Shown: in pieces, positions 33,487 to 46,300 of the stretch
Position numbering within the stretch: position 1 is the first letter of the stretch
Layout: each line of letters starts with the position of its first letter
NCBI GenBank assembly: GCA_015179025.1
Contig: WHUX01000220.1
Location: forward strand, 21,781-85,780
Source: Terfezia claveryi
Taxonomy: Eukaryota > Ascomycota > Pezizomycetes > Pezizales > Pezizaceae
Length of the DNA: 64,000 bases
Direction: 5' to 3'
The notes under the pieces: generated by a model
What the model was told of the DNA's origin: nothing
What the model saw: the letters and a program-made list of their open reading frames with translations, nothing else
Database searches by the model: none
Translations under genes and position numbers: made by a program

Positions 33487-34173
33487 TGTAATGGAGAACG
33501 TTATCTCATTGCTTATATAATTGATTATATACTTTTGTATTTCCTATATTACTACTATATTATGTAACTAAGCCTCTCGGTTGAAGGACTAGCCTTCTAC
33601 CACCTCCTATTGCTTTACAAGCATCCATAGCACACGGAATCTGCCATGGGAAGTTCCATGGCACTTGCCATATGAAGACACCCTCATTATGGCCGCGTGA
33701 CCTCTTGTTTAAGGCGTGTGACTCATTACTATGGCCACATGACCATCGTTTAAGGCGTGTGACTCATTAATATGGCTACATGACCCCTTTTGTACAGCGC
33801 ACCACCTTCTAGTGTGCCACCCTTTATTGTATTTATTTCCTTAGTCATCAGATCTCAGAGGAGTATAAATAGGCCGCTGGATTCCCTCTGGAATCCACAG
33901 AAGACAAGAAGACAAGAAGCAACCAAGCAAGCCTTCAGAGCAAGCAAGCCTATATTCCGATCAGATCAAGATTATATAGCTTAGATAGCATAAATCATAT
34001 AAGATAGATTACACCAGTTAATTACTATTCCTTCCGGGAACGTCCCACATAGTAATCTCCCTACCCTTCTGAGGTCTTACCTCAGCAGAACCGAAATACA
34101 CAAACGTCCGTGCCTACGGATATAGATTGTATAAACGGTACCGAATGAATACTGTCTAGTACCATTCATTACA
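33487..34173 (+). repeat. Element B 5' LTR with TATA box and AP-1/Gcn4-like sites
   Basis: TGTAATGGAG...TTCATTACA. The TATA box TATAAATAG lies at 33864-33872. Upstream, GGCGTGTGACTCATTA occurs twice (about 33713-33770), giving TGACTCA cores of the AP-1/Gcn4 type, separated by ATGGCCACATGACC words. These repeats lie where a U3 enhancer would be. Confidence 0.93.
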
Positions 34174-34401
34174 TTTTTTTTAACTTACTTACCTAATCTT
34201 TACTCTTAAATCCAAGGCCTGATCAACCTTCGGATACTTTTATTACACTCACGCAAGTGTATACAATTCGACACCCAAGTAAACATATAAAATCGATATC
34301 GTTATTCAACTAGCTAGCCAACAAAAAATCCAACAAACGAGACATCAGACTCTCAACTGCAGTACATCAACAAAAGACTTAGAAGCAAGCTAAGCAGAGC
34401 T

Positions 34402-35004
34402 CTAACGGGCAGTGGTATCCCACATTAAACAATCCCACCCTCGTTCACAACACTTTTCCCAATAAGATCGACAACTCATCTTGCACTCCTGGTAACCGCC
34501 ATTACATCTGTACCTATAAATCCACTACACCATTGAAAAACCGGCCCCCCAGGTCCCAGGAATAATTGGTCTAAACAACCAAGCGTCACAATCCCAAGGA
34601 TCAAATCTCGCTGCCTCCACTGCAGCCATTTCCTCCAGAAAAGAATTACCTCCATCAGAACCTTCCTTAGTCCCAGACATCTCTACCAATACCTCTGCGC
34701 CCCCAACGTCTACCTTAACACACCAATCAGAAAACGTGACACTCTTGCCGGAAGAACTAGAACTAGATTCTAGACCAGTAGACGAAGAAAAACCAGGACC
34801 ATAAAAATCATCAGGATCCTAACATCCAGCCTCACCAGTCGCGTGATCCACCAAGCCAACAGAACCGTCAGTCGAACGGAGATCATAAGGATCATCAGCC
34901 ACCACACTATCAGCACAGAAAGGTGCCAAAGAAGAAAAGTAACTCGACGATTGTATCGCATAACCAGCTGCATTTGGTTGTGGACAGACGACGAAATCAG
35001 ACAT
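34402..35004 (-). pseudogene. Antisense ORF in the leader of element B
   Basis: Minus-strand frame of exactly 201 codons from MSDFVVCPQPN at 35004 to the TAG at 34402-34404. Its start codon is one base from the gag ATG (35006). It is interrupted by two TAG codons: one where copy A has CAG (about 34818-34820) and one where A has TAC (about 34527). No indel disturbs the frame, which shows that the shared ancestor had an intact 200-codon ORF. No known family was recognised. Confidence 0.5.
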
Positions 35005-35005
35005 A

Positions 35006-36830
35006 ATGGCGTCTGAACTTAGTAAGAAGACTAAGAGGTCGAGACGGTTAACTATGTTACTGAAGATATTAAGAAATTAGTAGAAGAAACTCCCAGAAAG
35101 ACCAGATTTATAGTTCCTAATACAGAAGGGGAAATAAATCTGCCCATGGATATAGAATTAGGAGAACCAGGTGGAGCAGGAACCAAACTATATTTTAGTA
35201 TGGCCCTACCTCTCACACCAGAAGAATTTTGGAACAGACATCTTCCAACACTTGAGGAGATTTTGAAATATACTCGCTCAATGGGACATGCCCAACAGTA
35301 TCATCCTAATGATACTCGACTCTTAATGGAAGCCGTAGCAAAACACTACTTATGGCTAACACCTTACCCATTCAAAGAAGAAGACTTAGAAAGGAACGCA
35401 TTTTTAAGTAAAGAATTAAGGAAACCTGTTGTTCCGCTTTTAAGGAAACCGAATTGGGTAATAAATAACTGGGAAGAAATAATGGCATTCATGATGAGTG
35501 GCACTCATCTAGAAGAATCAGCACATACCACGTAGGATTTTTTCAATCCTAGTAAAGAACTTCCAGGAACGTTCCTGAGAACACCAAAAGATCAATCGAA
35601 AGGCAAAGGTCGAGCACCTGAGACACCAGAAAGGAGGACTGGGTCAGCCAAAGAACCAGACGACAAAGACCAACCACCAGAAGATATAGAATTACCAGAA
35701 GACGATGATGATCTATATACAGGACTAGACCAACAGCAGCAGAAAACACAAGGAGGAGGACGAGACCCCGATGATAGCGGAGATGATAGCTCGGACTCTG
35801 ATAAGGTATCGTCAGTTGCAAGTCAAACTCTTAAAAGAAAACCCAAACGAGGAAAATCAAGTTGAACACCAACAATGGGAATCTACAACAGGAATGGTTA
35901 CAACGGGTAACCATAAAGCAACGAATGCTTTAAAAGGAATAAAGATTGATATGCCAGAAAAATTAAGAGGAGAAGACAAAAAATGGCAAGACTCACAATA
36001 TTTTGACTCTTGGGCCACAGCAATGCAACGTTGGTTTGTTCTCAAAAGAATAGATTTAGAAGGCGCTTCAGCTCTAGAAATTGTTGGATTCAGAATGGAA
36101 GGGAGCGCGCTCACTACTTATAATCAATTCCTAAGAGAAAAAGGAAAGAATGCAACATTCTTTGGATTCATACTAGCGCTAAGGGATTTTCTGATACCCT
36201 CTACTAGTAAGGACATTTTGTGGAAATGATGGGAGACAGCCACACCATACAAGGACGGACGTCACATGGGAATCAAACAGTTTGCCAACTGGCTCACTGA
36301 AATGCAAATCAAATTGATTGACAAGGATGGCAAACAATCAATATCACAGGAAGTAAAAAGAAGAAAGTTTCTTAATCACCTGCCACCATATATGTCAGCT
36401 ACATTAATTCCTTTAATTAAAGAAGAATGGTCATATGATCAGCTCGTGCATCAAGCGGAGTCATATGAAGCTTCCAAAAAGGATATTGCCACACCATCCA
36501 CAACAAATACATCCTGACGACAACACCCTCGGAATGAAAATCGAAGTCACGGTCCATGCAGGGACCAGAATCAATGACAAAAAACAGGATTTAATCCTAG
36601 CAGCAATCCCAATACCAAACCTAACACAGAAAATCGAAGGACTCAGATTGGGACACCATCACAAAAAAATTGGATCAGAAGACGAAGATGCAATTAATTA
36701 AAGACAAGAAATGTCTATGGTGTTGGAACCCTGGACACTCCTACAAGGACTATAGGAAACGAAAAAATAAGGTACTCATGCGTACAGCCGCATAAGATTT
36801 AGCTATGCCAATAGCCACCAAGGATAAAAA
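35006..36830 (+). pseudogene. Element B Gag
   Basis: ATG at 35006 (MASELSKK). The pieces 35146-35535, the acidic and Gln-rich region to 35800, the capsid-like part 35771-36229 (YFDSWATAMQRWFVLK) and 36266-36517 (GIKQFANWLTEMQ) are followed by the zinc knuckle CLWCWNPGHSYKDY at about 36715-36756. In that knuckle the last Cys is mutated to Tyr (TAT for TGT). Frameshifts and stops separate the pieces. Confidence 0.83.
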
Positions 36831-37260
36831 CAACAAGGATAAAATCAAGGAACGACCCTTGTCAAGACAGGTACCAAATTTTAGCAAGGTATTCGTTAAA
36901 GCTAACGAACACCCCGCACTAGCTTTAATTGTTCTCCAAACGAAGGGAGGAGACTTAATCAATTCTCAATTTGTACACCTGTACAAAATACCGACTAGAA
37001 GTATCAAGAAGAAATCATTAAGTACTGCAATTAAAGGCTCAAAAGGAACGATAGACAAAGCTTGTACTATCAAACTTGATTGGATAGGTTATGTAGAAGA
37101 ACGGACGTTCTATGTAGCTTATTTGACTGGATAGGACATGATACTAGGAGAACCTGCTCTCAGCAAAGTGCGAGCAATAATTCCTGCCCATCAGGAACCA
37201 GTTACTATCCAACCGGAAAACATTCCATGATTCTAGCTAAGTGTATGGAAGGGATCTAGA
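36831..37260 (+). pseudogene. Element B protease-like domain
   Basis: Homologous to 7217-7597 of A. The motif reads LIVLQTKGGDLINSQF, so even the aspartate kept in A is replaced by Val here. A TAG at about 37132-37134 follows YLTG, where A has Trp. Confidence 0.68.
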
Positions 37261-37263
37261 ACC

Positions 37264-38790
37264 ATGGCGAATGGTATAAGATCAGCGTATACACAGGTCA
37301 GCTGTGAATCAGTCACAGATTATAGTGAACCGGATAATTGGGAAAATATTAGTGACGCAGACGAAACTGACTCAGAAAGAGAACTCGTGACAGCTGTTTC
37401 TACAGTACAGAAACAATTCAACCCTGTAACGGAGTTTCCCTTATTATTTCCCAAGACAATTCCATGGAAATTACCTCCACTAAGAAAAATTAATCACTCT
37501 ATCAAACCAAAAGCAGGAGCTACTTGGATACCAAAATGGCGACCCTCAGGACATCGATTTGACAACAAATCCATAACAAATTAGTCGAAGAAGAAGCATC
37601 AGGTCGCATATATAGAGTAGAAAATGACACAAACGCTGTAGTCATGTTCACTATTCCTAAACGAGATAAACCGGAAGAAGCCCGACATGTCAATAATTGT
37701 CGAGACCGCAATTTAGCCGTCGAACCGGACCACACCCCATTGCCAGATATTAATGAAGCAATTGAACTAGTAGCGGATAATCCCATTTGGACTAAGGTCA
37801 ACTTAGCCGACGGATTTTTTAATATCAGGAACGATGAAGAATCTGAGCAACACTCTACCTTTTTATGTCACATGGGATATTTCAGAAGTAGAGTTATGCA
37901 ACAAGAGGATCGTAACGCACCTGCTACCATGGTTCGCGTTATGCATGAAATTTTTAAAGACATGGTCTATAAAAATTTAATCATCTATATTGATGATATT
38001 ATTATATTCTCCAAAACGTATGAAGAACATGTAGAATTATTGAAGAAAGTACTTCAACGTCTACAGGACGAGAAATTTTATCTCAAAGAAAGCAAATGCC
38101 AGTTTTTTACTCCAAGATTGGAAATCTTAGGACACGTTTTGACATTAGATGGATTACATGTAGACCCGAAGAAGAGGACTACTATATTAACATTTCCAAC
38201 TCCTACAAGAAAAAAGGATCTTAGAGGATTCCTTGGAATCGTTAATTATCTCAGCAGATTTATTCCTGACTTGGCATCGTATGCAAGCACCCTGTCAGAA
38301 CTGCAAGGAGAAACAAAGAAATGGGAATGGACAGATACTCATAACGCAGCGTTTGAAAAACTTAAGGAACTCGTGAATTCCCCACATGTTTTAAAACCCT
38401 GGAATAATGAATCTACTGAACCCAAATATTTAGTCTGTGATGCTAGTGATGTAGGACTAGGATCTTGGATAGGTCAAGGACCGTTGACGCACATCAGACA
38501 TCATGCTTCCACTCTAGAAAATTTAATCCAGCACAACTCAATTATCCTACCTTTCAAAAGGAATTATTAGCGATTATTGACTCATTAAAATTTTTTGAAG
38601 CACAATTGAGAGGTCACAAGTTCACTATCCTTACCGACCACAAACCGTTAGTAACCTTCCATACTCAAACGCCTGCAAGTCAAAAATTGAGGCGATGGCA
38701 AGATTACCTAATGGAATTTGATACAGACATACAGCACACCGCAGGAAAGGAAAATTTGATAGCAGACGCTCTATCAAGAAAGCATAAATA
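37264..38790 (+). pseudogene. Element B reverse transcriptase and RNase H
   Basis: A 308-codon frame (37644-38570) covers most of the RT. VNLADGFFNI has Asn in place of the catalytic Asp seen in A. IIYIDDIIIFS is intact at about 37980-38010. A frameshift near 38500 leads into RNase H (38465-38790; LRGHKFTILTDHKPLVTF, then ADALSRKH). The RT active site has lost one carboxylate, so it would be inactive. Confidence 0.88.
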
Positions 38791-40040
38791 CTTGGACACT
38801 CCCACCACCGAGGACGATTATATTTCCAACAGCATCGATCCTCCTAACTATACCTACAACCGCAACATCTCTACCAACGCTTTAAGAACTTTCCACTCAC
38901 AGAAACCTCTACTCAGAACAATATGGTTTCTCGCGGAGCTATCAATTTCAAGCATGTGACTGCGACTTCAACAAATGTCGTGGAAGAGCGAAAACTTGGA
39001 CACCATATCTTCTGTCCATACTTCGAGGCATCCAAGATGAAGAAAGCGAATATACATGATAAGGAAGAAGAGTCCTCAGACGACGAGACTCTATCTACTA
39101 TACCAGAAGAAGTTTTCAGCGGGTATGATCGTGTACCCAATATAAACAAGAACAAACCCTTAACAGTTCTTGACTAAGATATAGGCCTCCATCTTCTGAA
39201 AACGCACAACAAAATACCCTCACTCCTGAAGAAGCGAAAGAAATTGCTATCGACCTGGCTCATAGCAATTGGCAACAACACAAAAGGATGCATGGTCCTT
39301 TTGCCACGATTTTTACTGTCCAGTTCATGGCAGCTCCCACGCCATGAACAACCGCATGTTCACCGTCGAAACATGTGCAATCTGCAACCACCACGGACAT
39401 GGCAGTTTGAACTGTGACCTGACAGCCTCAGTTCTTAAGAAGGAGAAGAATTCCTTACGACTCGTATTGCGCATATCTTACCGCAAATGAGCCTCAAAAG
39501 GAACTAGCACCAGTACAACAAACGCCAGCTTATCCACCTCCACCAGCTCTCAGCCGTGAAGAAGCTATCCAGGAAATCGGAGAATGGGCAAAAAGATGGA
39601 TTGCCAACAAGCCGACACAACCCACTCTCCAACCCAGCATTCAGTTCAGTAACCCTACCGAACAGATGACCAACCGACAAATGGAACAGGAGATCATGAT
39701 ACTCCTGTTGCTCCACAACAACCATGGAATGCACCTCAACAACCAGCTGCAACGCTAGCAGCAGTAACGCAATTCCAATCAACACCCCGCCGTCACCACT
39801 GTTCTAAAAAGCGAGTAGCCATTGACGAAGATCTACCCTCTTTCATTCAAGACACCAAGACCTCCAGACAGCGTTGTGATTTCTGTAAGTTCTCAGGACA
39901 TAATGCTTCTACATGTAAGGAGAAGAAACCCACCATCAATGACTTCAACACAAGGATCGAACCGACCCTCAACAAGCTCATTGAAGAGAAACACATCAGC
40001 GAGGATGGTAGACGACAAGGACTACTTCATCACACACTGG
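38791..40040 (+). pseudogene. Element B Cys/His-rich spacer between RNase H and integrase
   Basis: Same modules as in A: FKHV...HHIFCPYF, CHDFYCPVHGSSH, CAICNHHGHGSLNC (about 39376-39417) and CDFCKFSGHNASTC (about 39876-39917), joined by an acidic stretch and a Pro/Gln-rich linker. In B a one-base deletion near 38902 shifts the frame; A shows that RNase H and spacer were one polyprotein. Confidence 0.78.
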
Positions 40041-41728
40041 CTTGACCAAGGAACAGGTATGAAAGCCGCATATCAATCATGCATGAGAGTATGTCCTATC
40101 TGGAAGAACTATTATGATACCTTTGTAATCGTAAGGATCATAGAAGAAAAGACGGATTTTTGTATGTCAAGAACCGACAAGGACAATGGAGACTAGTCTT
40201 GCCTCTACCTTTAACATCGAAGGTAAGAACTATCTCGAATTGGTTATAAAGATGCACATGAAGCAACCGCTCATGGTGGCATTGAAAAAACGATGAAATA
40301 TCTTACTGACGATATGATTGCTAGTCCTTTGCAGAACCAACTAAGGACTATATCAGAAGTTGTGATACTTATCAACGGACAAAGTATTCCAACAAGGTGC
40401 CACTTGGACTCGTAACCCCATTACATGTACCAAGCAGGCTATGGACTGACATATCGATGGATTTTCTTAAAGTAGTACCTGTGTTTACTAAGTGTTCAAT
40501 TTTGTACCCGAATATTCCTGTTGAAGAAGATCATGTAGTTTGTATTTCACGACTTTGGACGATTGTCGATAGACAATCAGGATTCAAGTTTCTTATTCTG
40601 TCTCAGATAATTTCACAGCAGAACAATGTACTGCTACCTTTGATACTCATGTAGTCCCGACTATGGGATACCCTTTCTGTATTGTTTTTGACCGCGACAC
40701 TTTTTTATGTCAACGCACTTCAAGATTGGGCTAGGAATAAAGGAATCAAGTTGGAACCGTCCACGCATATCATCCACGTGCAGACGGACAATCGGAAATT
40801 GTAACAAAGAAATTCTACAAGTAGCAAGAGCCTGTAAAATCGAAGGATTTGATTGGCTACAGAAACTACCAGAGATACAGTTGAAACTAACTCTAGGTAT
40901 AATGCCGCTAGACAGAATAGTCCTTTTCCACACTATTTGGATTTAATACACATCTTGGCATATCGATACTTCCATACCCCATTAATGCATATGTACCAGC
41001 AAACGAACGTCATGAGGTAACATCTAAAAACCTATATGACGCCAAGAAGACTCAAGCATCTCAAGCGAACAAACGACTACCAATACAGCCAAATTTTAGT
41101 TGGACAACAAGTTATGCTTTCCTCAGAAAACATCAACCTATCGAACGTCTCACCCAAGCTCAAACCAAAATGGCTAGGCCCATTTCCCATTATTTCTAGT
41201 AATCGGAAACGTAATAACTATAGCCTAGACCTATCCAGTCAACCTGACCTCCACCTCATATATAATACTTTTCATATCAGCAAACTCAAACCATACACAA
41301 AAACGATCCCACCCAGTTCCCTCACAGACAATCTCAGGAACCAGGACCAATTCAAGAAATCGTTATGAAGTTGAAAAGGTATTAGAATTCAGAACAGCTC
41401 CTCGAACTGGAGAAAGACAATATAAGGTCAGATGGCTAGGATACACTCCTAAATATGATTCCTGGGTAAACGCCAAGGATATCACTACGAAATTCTTCAA
41501 GACTTCTGGACGACCGGAAGCATGGAAGACACATTCAAGAGACGTCGAAGGACTAAAGGAAAACAAGGACCACGAACCAGAGATGAGACCCGAGCTCTCA
41601 TCCAACAAGAACGAGATAGAATCATGAGTCAAGGAAACACTAAGGATATTCATGTTAATGCTAATGTATTAACAATGCATCAAATCTTAGGACGTATGGA
41701 AACCAATATGGCAGAGCGAAAGAAGTAA
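40041..41728 (+). pseudogene. Element B integrase and chromodomain, several frameshifts
   Basis: Follows element A integrase (2706-4535) along its whole length, but in five pieces (for example 40397-40654, 40707-40946, 41036-41368, 41522-41728). DISMDFLKV, VFDRD and the chromodomain part around 41370-41500 are recognisable. It ends MAERKK directly before the polypurine tract. Confidence 0.88.
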
Positions 41729-41756
41729 GGATAGGAAATCCTTCTATGTGGGGAAG

Positions 41757-42440
41757 TGTAATGGAGAACGTTATCTCATTGCTTATATAATTGATTATAT
41801 ACTTTTGTATTTCCTATATTACTACTATGTTATGTAACTAAGCCTCTCGGTTGAAGGACTAGCCTTCTACCACTTCCTATTGCTTTAAAGCGTCCATAGC
41901 ACGCGGAATCTGCCATGGGAAGTTCCATGGCACTTGCCATATGAAGACACCCTCATTATGGCCGTGTGACCTCTGTTTAAGGCGTGTCACTCATTACTAT
42001 GGCCACATGACCATCGTTTAAGGCGTGTGACTCATTAATATGGCCACATGACCCCTTTTGTACAGTGCACCACCTTCTAGTGTGCCACCTTTATTGTATT
42101 TATTTCCTTAGTCATCAGATCTCAGAGGAGTATAAATAGGCCGCTGGATTCCCTCTGGAATCCACAGAAGACAAGAAGACAAGAAGCAACCAAGCAAGCC
42201 TTCAGAGCAAGCAAGCCTATATTCCGATCAGATCAAGATCATATAGCTTAGATAGCACAAATCATATAAGATAGATTACACCAGTTAATTACTGTTCCCT
42301 TCGGGAACATCCCACATAGTAATCTCCCTACCCTTCTGAGGTCTTACCTCAGCAGAACCGAAATACACAAACGTCCGTGCCTACGGATATAGATTGTATA
42401 AACAGTACCGAATGAATACTGTCTAGTACCATTCATTACA
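41757..42440 (+). repeat. Element B 3' LTR
   Basis: Same sequence class as the 5' LTR. TATAAATAG lies at 42131-42139. The polypurine tract TATGTGGGGAAG (41745-41756) abuts its first base. Confidence 0.94.
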
Positions 42441-42661
42441 GCAAGTCTGTAGTACTGGTACTTCAGGCTATAGTAGTACTCAGACCCCCCTCTACCTAAT
42501 GCATCTTAGCTACTCTCAACTTCTCTCAACTAGGTCAAGACCTCTTAGCCTTCCTTTAAACTAGTTGTTGTGAATACTCCTACATCCTCCTATTCACAAG
42601 CAATCTCTCACAGATTACAAGTTCCTCTAAAATATTAAGCAATCCAGCAGAGGTTGTAAAA

Positions 42662-43409
42662 TGTACCCAAACCCTCAAAATACTTAACAATGGCATAAAG
42701 GTGAAGCCCCAGTCATAGAAGCAGATCAAGGGCCTTAGAAGTCTCAGCTAAGCCTGTATTGAATGCAAGGGGCTTAGTATTATAATTGCTACGACCCTGG
42801 AGGCCGAGTAGATTGCATATCGAGATATATAGAGCTTGGTCAGAGATTTGCATAATATAGGGGTTACAGAACATACTGGGCTTGAGAAACTGCATAGAAG
42901 GACACCTTAAGATATTAAGATTGCAGTACCACAAATATAGCTTGATTAAATCACTCAAAAAAGCTGAAATTCGATACTGAGGAGGCTAGCTTGCAAAAGT
43001 TATATAGGTTATATAGAGCAATACAGTTTGCAGTATGTCTAATTCTATATACAGTGAGCAGCTTGAGTCTATACTAATATGGCTTACAGAGTGGACCTCT
43101 GGGGAACCTATGGCTGCTAGTAGTAGTTGTTGTGGGTGGCGTGGGGGGTGTAGAATGGGTGGTTATACTAGAGAGGTGCTCATACAGGGTATTAAGGGTT
43201 TAGGTGCTATAGAAGGTTCAGGGTAGATCGGAGTGGGTTGGAGATGTTAAATTTGGGTTTTTTGAGTGTTTTTATCCTATATTCATTGTTCTTACTGTAT
43301 TGATATTGCATATATTAATAGAGGTATTAGAATATTACTGCATGTGGCAGGGGAGCCCGTATCGATCGTCATATGGTTGTTGATCGTTACGCAGTAAGTG
43401 ATACTAATA
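42662..43409 (-). repeat. Right terminal inverted repeat of D
   Basis: Inverse of 32600-33345 with scattered differences, many of C-to-T type in the left arm. Small frames at 42713-42958 (minus) and 43035-43226 (plus) lie in it; no family is recognised. Confidence 0.85.
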
Positions 43410-46300
43410 CTCTTGTTCTGTCTCTCCTCGATAGATAAGGATATTTTTCAAGTACTAGATACATCTTTCTATATCCTTAAAGATCATATACATTATCTTT
43501 TAAAAGGTAGCTAGAGTATTAGTTAACCTAAATAGTATAATAGTATCCTTGAATAGTCTTTTCTTTGTTCTAAATACTATCTTCTACTTATCTCTTAATA
43601 CAATCCTAATAAAGTTATACCTATTGTTAAGGTCTAGTAAAGTAAACTATTTACCTTAATGAGTTTTATTAAGTAACTCTGAAATAAGAGGGAGTAGGTA
43701 TTTGTTTGAGATTGTAAGATAGTTGAAAGCTTGATAATCAACACAAAGTCTTAAGAATCTATCTATCTTTTGAATGAAAAGAATAGAAATACTAGTAGAG
43801 GAATATGAGTATTAGACTTTGGTACTAGAAAGGTTCTTATTAAAATACTTCTGAAAGGCCTTATCTTCTTCTTATATAGTTTTATAGATTGCTCTAAATA
43901 GTATCTTTATATATAGGTCTTAGAGAGGGATCTTGTAGTCTTATAGCTTGTGTTTAGAAAGTGTAGCTACCTGTTCCATAGTAAAGCAATGTATATAATA
44001 AGAATATTATTTACTTATATTAATAATAAGTACAAATTTACTATCTTCTAGTAGCTCTTCAACTTTAAGAACAGATATAGTAAAAATTTATATAATGGAA
44101 TAAGGAACAATTAAACTTGTAAAGACTTGTCTCAAATACCTATCTTGAGTATCTATCACAAATCTGTTTTCTATTAACTAAGATAAACTTAAGATAATAT
44201 CTTTCTTCCTAATATCCAAAACTTTAGTATCTATCTTGAACTTACTTAAAAAATAAGAAAAAGAATCTAATATATCAAACCTAGTATTAACTATATATTT
44301 TCTTCTAGAAATCTAAGAACTCTCTTCCTACTTAACCTTAACTTCTCAAGCTCTTTTCTAAATTTCTAACTTAATTACTAACCTTTTTTTAATGATTAGA
44401 GTACTAGCTTTACAGTCTACTACTGCTTCTACTTCTTCCCTAGTAATAAGAATTTAAACTGATAGGAAAGTAAAATATTTAAAAGTATATCCAATGATTA
44501 GTAATATACTCTTTACTTATTTTCCAACTATTCTCTTTCAGAACCAAGTTCTATAATTCAAAGCTATCTCTTATCTATTTGTACATTTTTAACTATAGGT
44601 ACTAGTGCTTGACTAGTAGTAGTAGTAGTCTTTGATTTGTAGGAGGGAGATTCAGTAGCAAATTTGCTATAAGTATAAGTAGCTGCTCAGTAGCTAGAGT
44701 AGCTACAAGATAGATATCTTCTTTCCTATAGTCTTGTATCTTGTATTACTTATAGTATTTTTACATTCCTTATATTTACTCTAGTAGTAGATAATAATCC
44801 ATTTTTAAGCTATACTCATTCCTTGAATATATGCTTCTTAGATACTAGCTAAGTAGAAGAGATATTATAATTATAGCTTTAGAACTTAGTAGTAATAATA
44901 TCCATTACAATAAGTTTTTATCTCTATTGATAAGGGAAAGTATGAAGATTTTTGTAATTAGCTATTAATTTATAGAGGTTATGAAGAAGGTTGGAGATAA
45001 TAATATTAATGACCTATATCTTAAATAATTTGGTATAATTATTAAGTCTATCTATCTTTATTAGGTAGTCTAAAATAGAACTAGTCTTTTTTAATCCTGC
45101 TAAATTATAATATACTCAGTCTATCTAGTAGTGATCTCTATAATATAGTTCTATAACCTCTTTAACCTTTTTCCAAGTATAATACTTAACTTGATTAGCC
45201 TTCTACTAGTCTAATACTTTTCTATTTATTGATAACCTAATATATGCTAGCTTTTGGTCCTTATTTCAAGTAACGATAATAAGAAAGTAATCATCTATTT
45301 GAAGGATCTAGGCTTTGAGATATATTCAGTCCTCCTTAAATTTATTTAAAGGTAGTACTTTACCTACTATTTACTTATCTTCAAAGATCCTAAGTCCTAT
45401 TAGAGATAGTAGTAGAAGAGTGGGGTCTCTAAATTATTATTATTCTACTAGTGGTGGAGGAGATAGTAGTATACCATCTACTAGTTGCTTAAGTCTTTAT
45501 ACTATATTTATTGAAGAGTGTATAGACTGAAGAGCCTATACTCACCATTCTTCCTTTTCTAGTCTTATTTGAAAGCTAATGAATCGTCCTTTTATACAAG
45601 TAAATTATCTATTTATAATAGTAAATTATTCTTCAATACTACTAAACCTTTACTAGTATTGATTATTATAGAAGTTAGCTTATCTCTTGATATACTAAAG
45701 GTTATAGTAAATTGTTGAAAACTCTTTTATTTAGTTTTTTTATCTAAAAATAATAAGGTTCTAGATCTGTAAACATATACTTTATATATTATTTGATAGT
45801 TGTACATATTTATTGGTAGCAGTATTAGCTATATTCTAGATATCTACTATACTTCGCTAGATAAATTTAGTATATACTATCTGTATCTATTATAGCTATT
45901 GTACCTATATAAGGGTAGCTTGCTTTTTTACTTCTAGTCATTGAACTTATACCTTTATAGTAGTATATCTAGGATTAATAGAGATATAATAGTAAGCTGC
46001 TAGTTGCTTGCCTTTAGTGGAGGGTCTTAGTATCCTAAATAGTGTTATTAGATAGAGTAACTAATTGAATAATAGGTTTAGAAGAGGAAGAGGATATTAA
46101 TCTAAGTTCTATTTATTAGTAGGAGATATCTTAATATTCTTGGAATTGAGAAATCTAGAAAGAGGAAGCATAATATTGTTCAATAAATTGTTAAGCTTAT
46201 TGCTGTACCTAGATAATACTATTATTATTAGTATTAGCCATAGGCTCATTAGTAGTTTCACTACATAATTCTTTCAACATGAATATAGTTGTAGGAGATT
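43410..46300 (-). pseudogene. Decayed Gypsy element G, RT N-terminal half, protease region and gag
   Basis: Minus-strand RT sequence starts at the D boundary: FRLTNTLATF, IFKDIERC, YLKNILIYRGETEQEY (the last is a mutated YLDDILIY box). Farther right, gag-like sequence may begin near 46275 (MLKELCSETTNEPM). The stretch is very AT-rich, with stops throughout and almost no CG dinucleotides. With 31300-32599 it forms a single old element. Confidence 0.65.

Larger units (their letters stand above)
33487..42440 (+). mobile_element. Complete element B, second copy of the A family, inserted in D
   Basis: This is an 8954-bp plus-strand Gypsy element with LTRs of 687 and 684 bp and target duplication GCAAG on both sides (33482-33486 and 42441-42445). 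It has the same domain order as A, with the same antisense ORF and the same spacer. By eye the LTRs differ at somewhat under 20 positions, similar in age to A. The coding part has more frameshifts than A. Confidence 0.95.
32600..43409. mobile_element. D, element with about 745-bp terminal inverted repeats, interrupted by element B
   Basis: The left end (32600-33345) and right end (42662-43409) are inverted copies of each other. The tips read TATTAGTATAACTTACTGC and, inverted, TATTAGTATCACTTACTGC, followed by paired GATCGAC words and GGGCTCCCCTGCCA. Between the arms only about 360 bp remain once element B is taken out, so D is about 1.85 kb and carries no transposase. It is inserted in the RT of element G: removing it rejoins the protein from TEQEY to LVEKVF. 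The tip octamers TATTAGTA and TACTAATA are each other's complement, so I cannot tell a target duplication from the repeat tip. Confidence 0.75.

Noticed and set aside
43035..43226. 63-codon frame in the right inverted repeat of D
   Set aside because: Not kept open in the left repeat, has no recognisable domain, and sits in a structural repeat.
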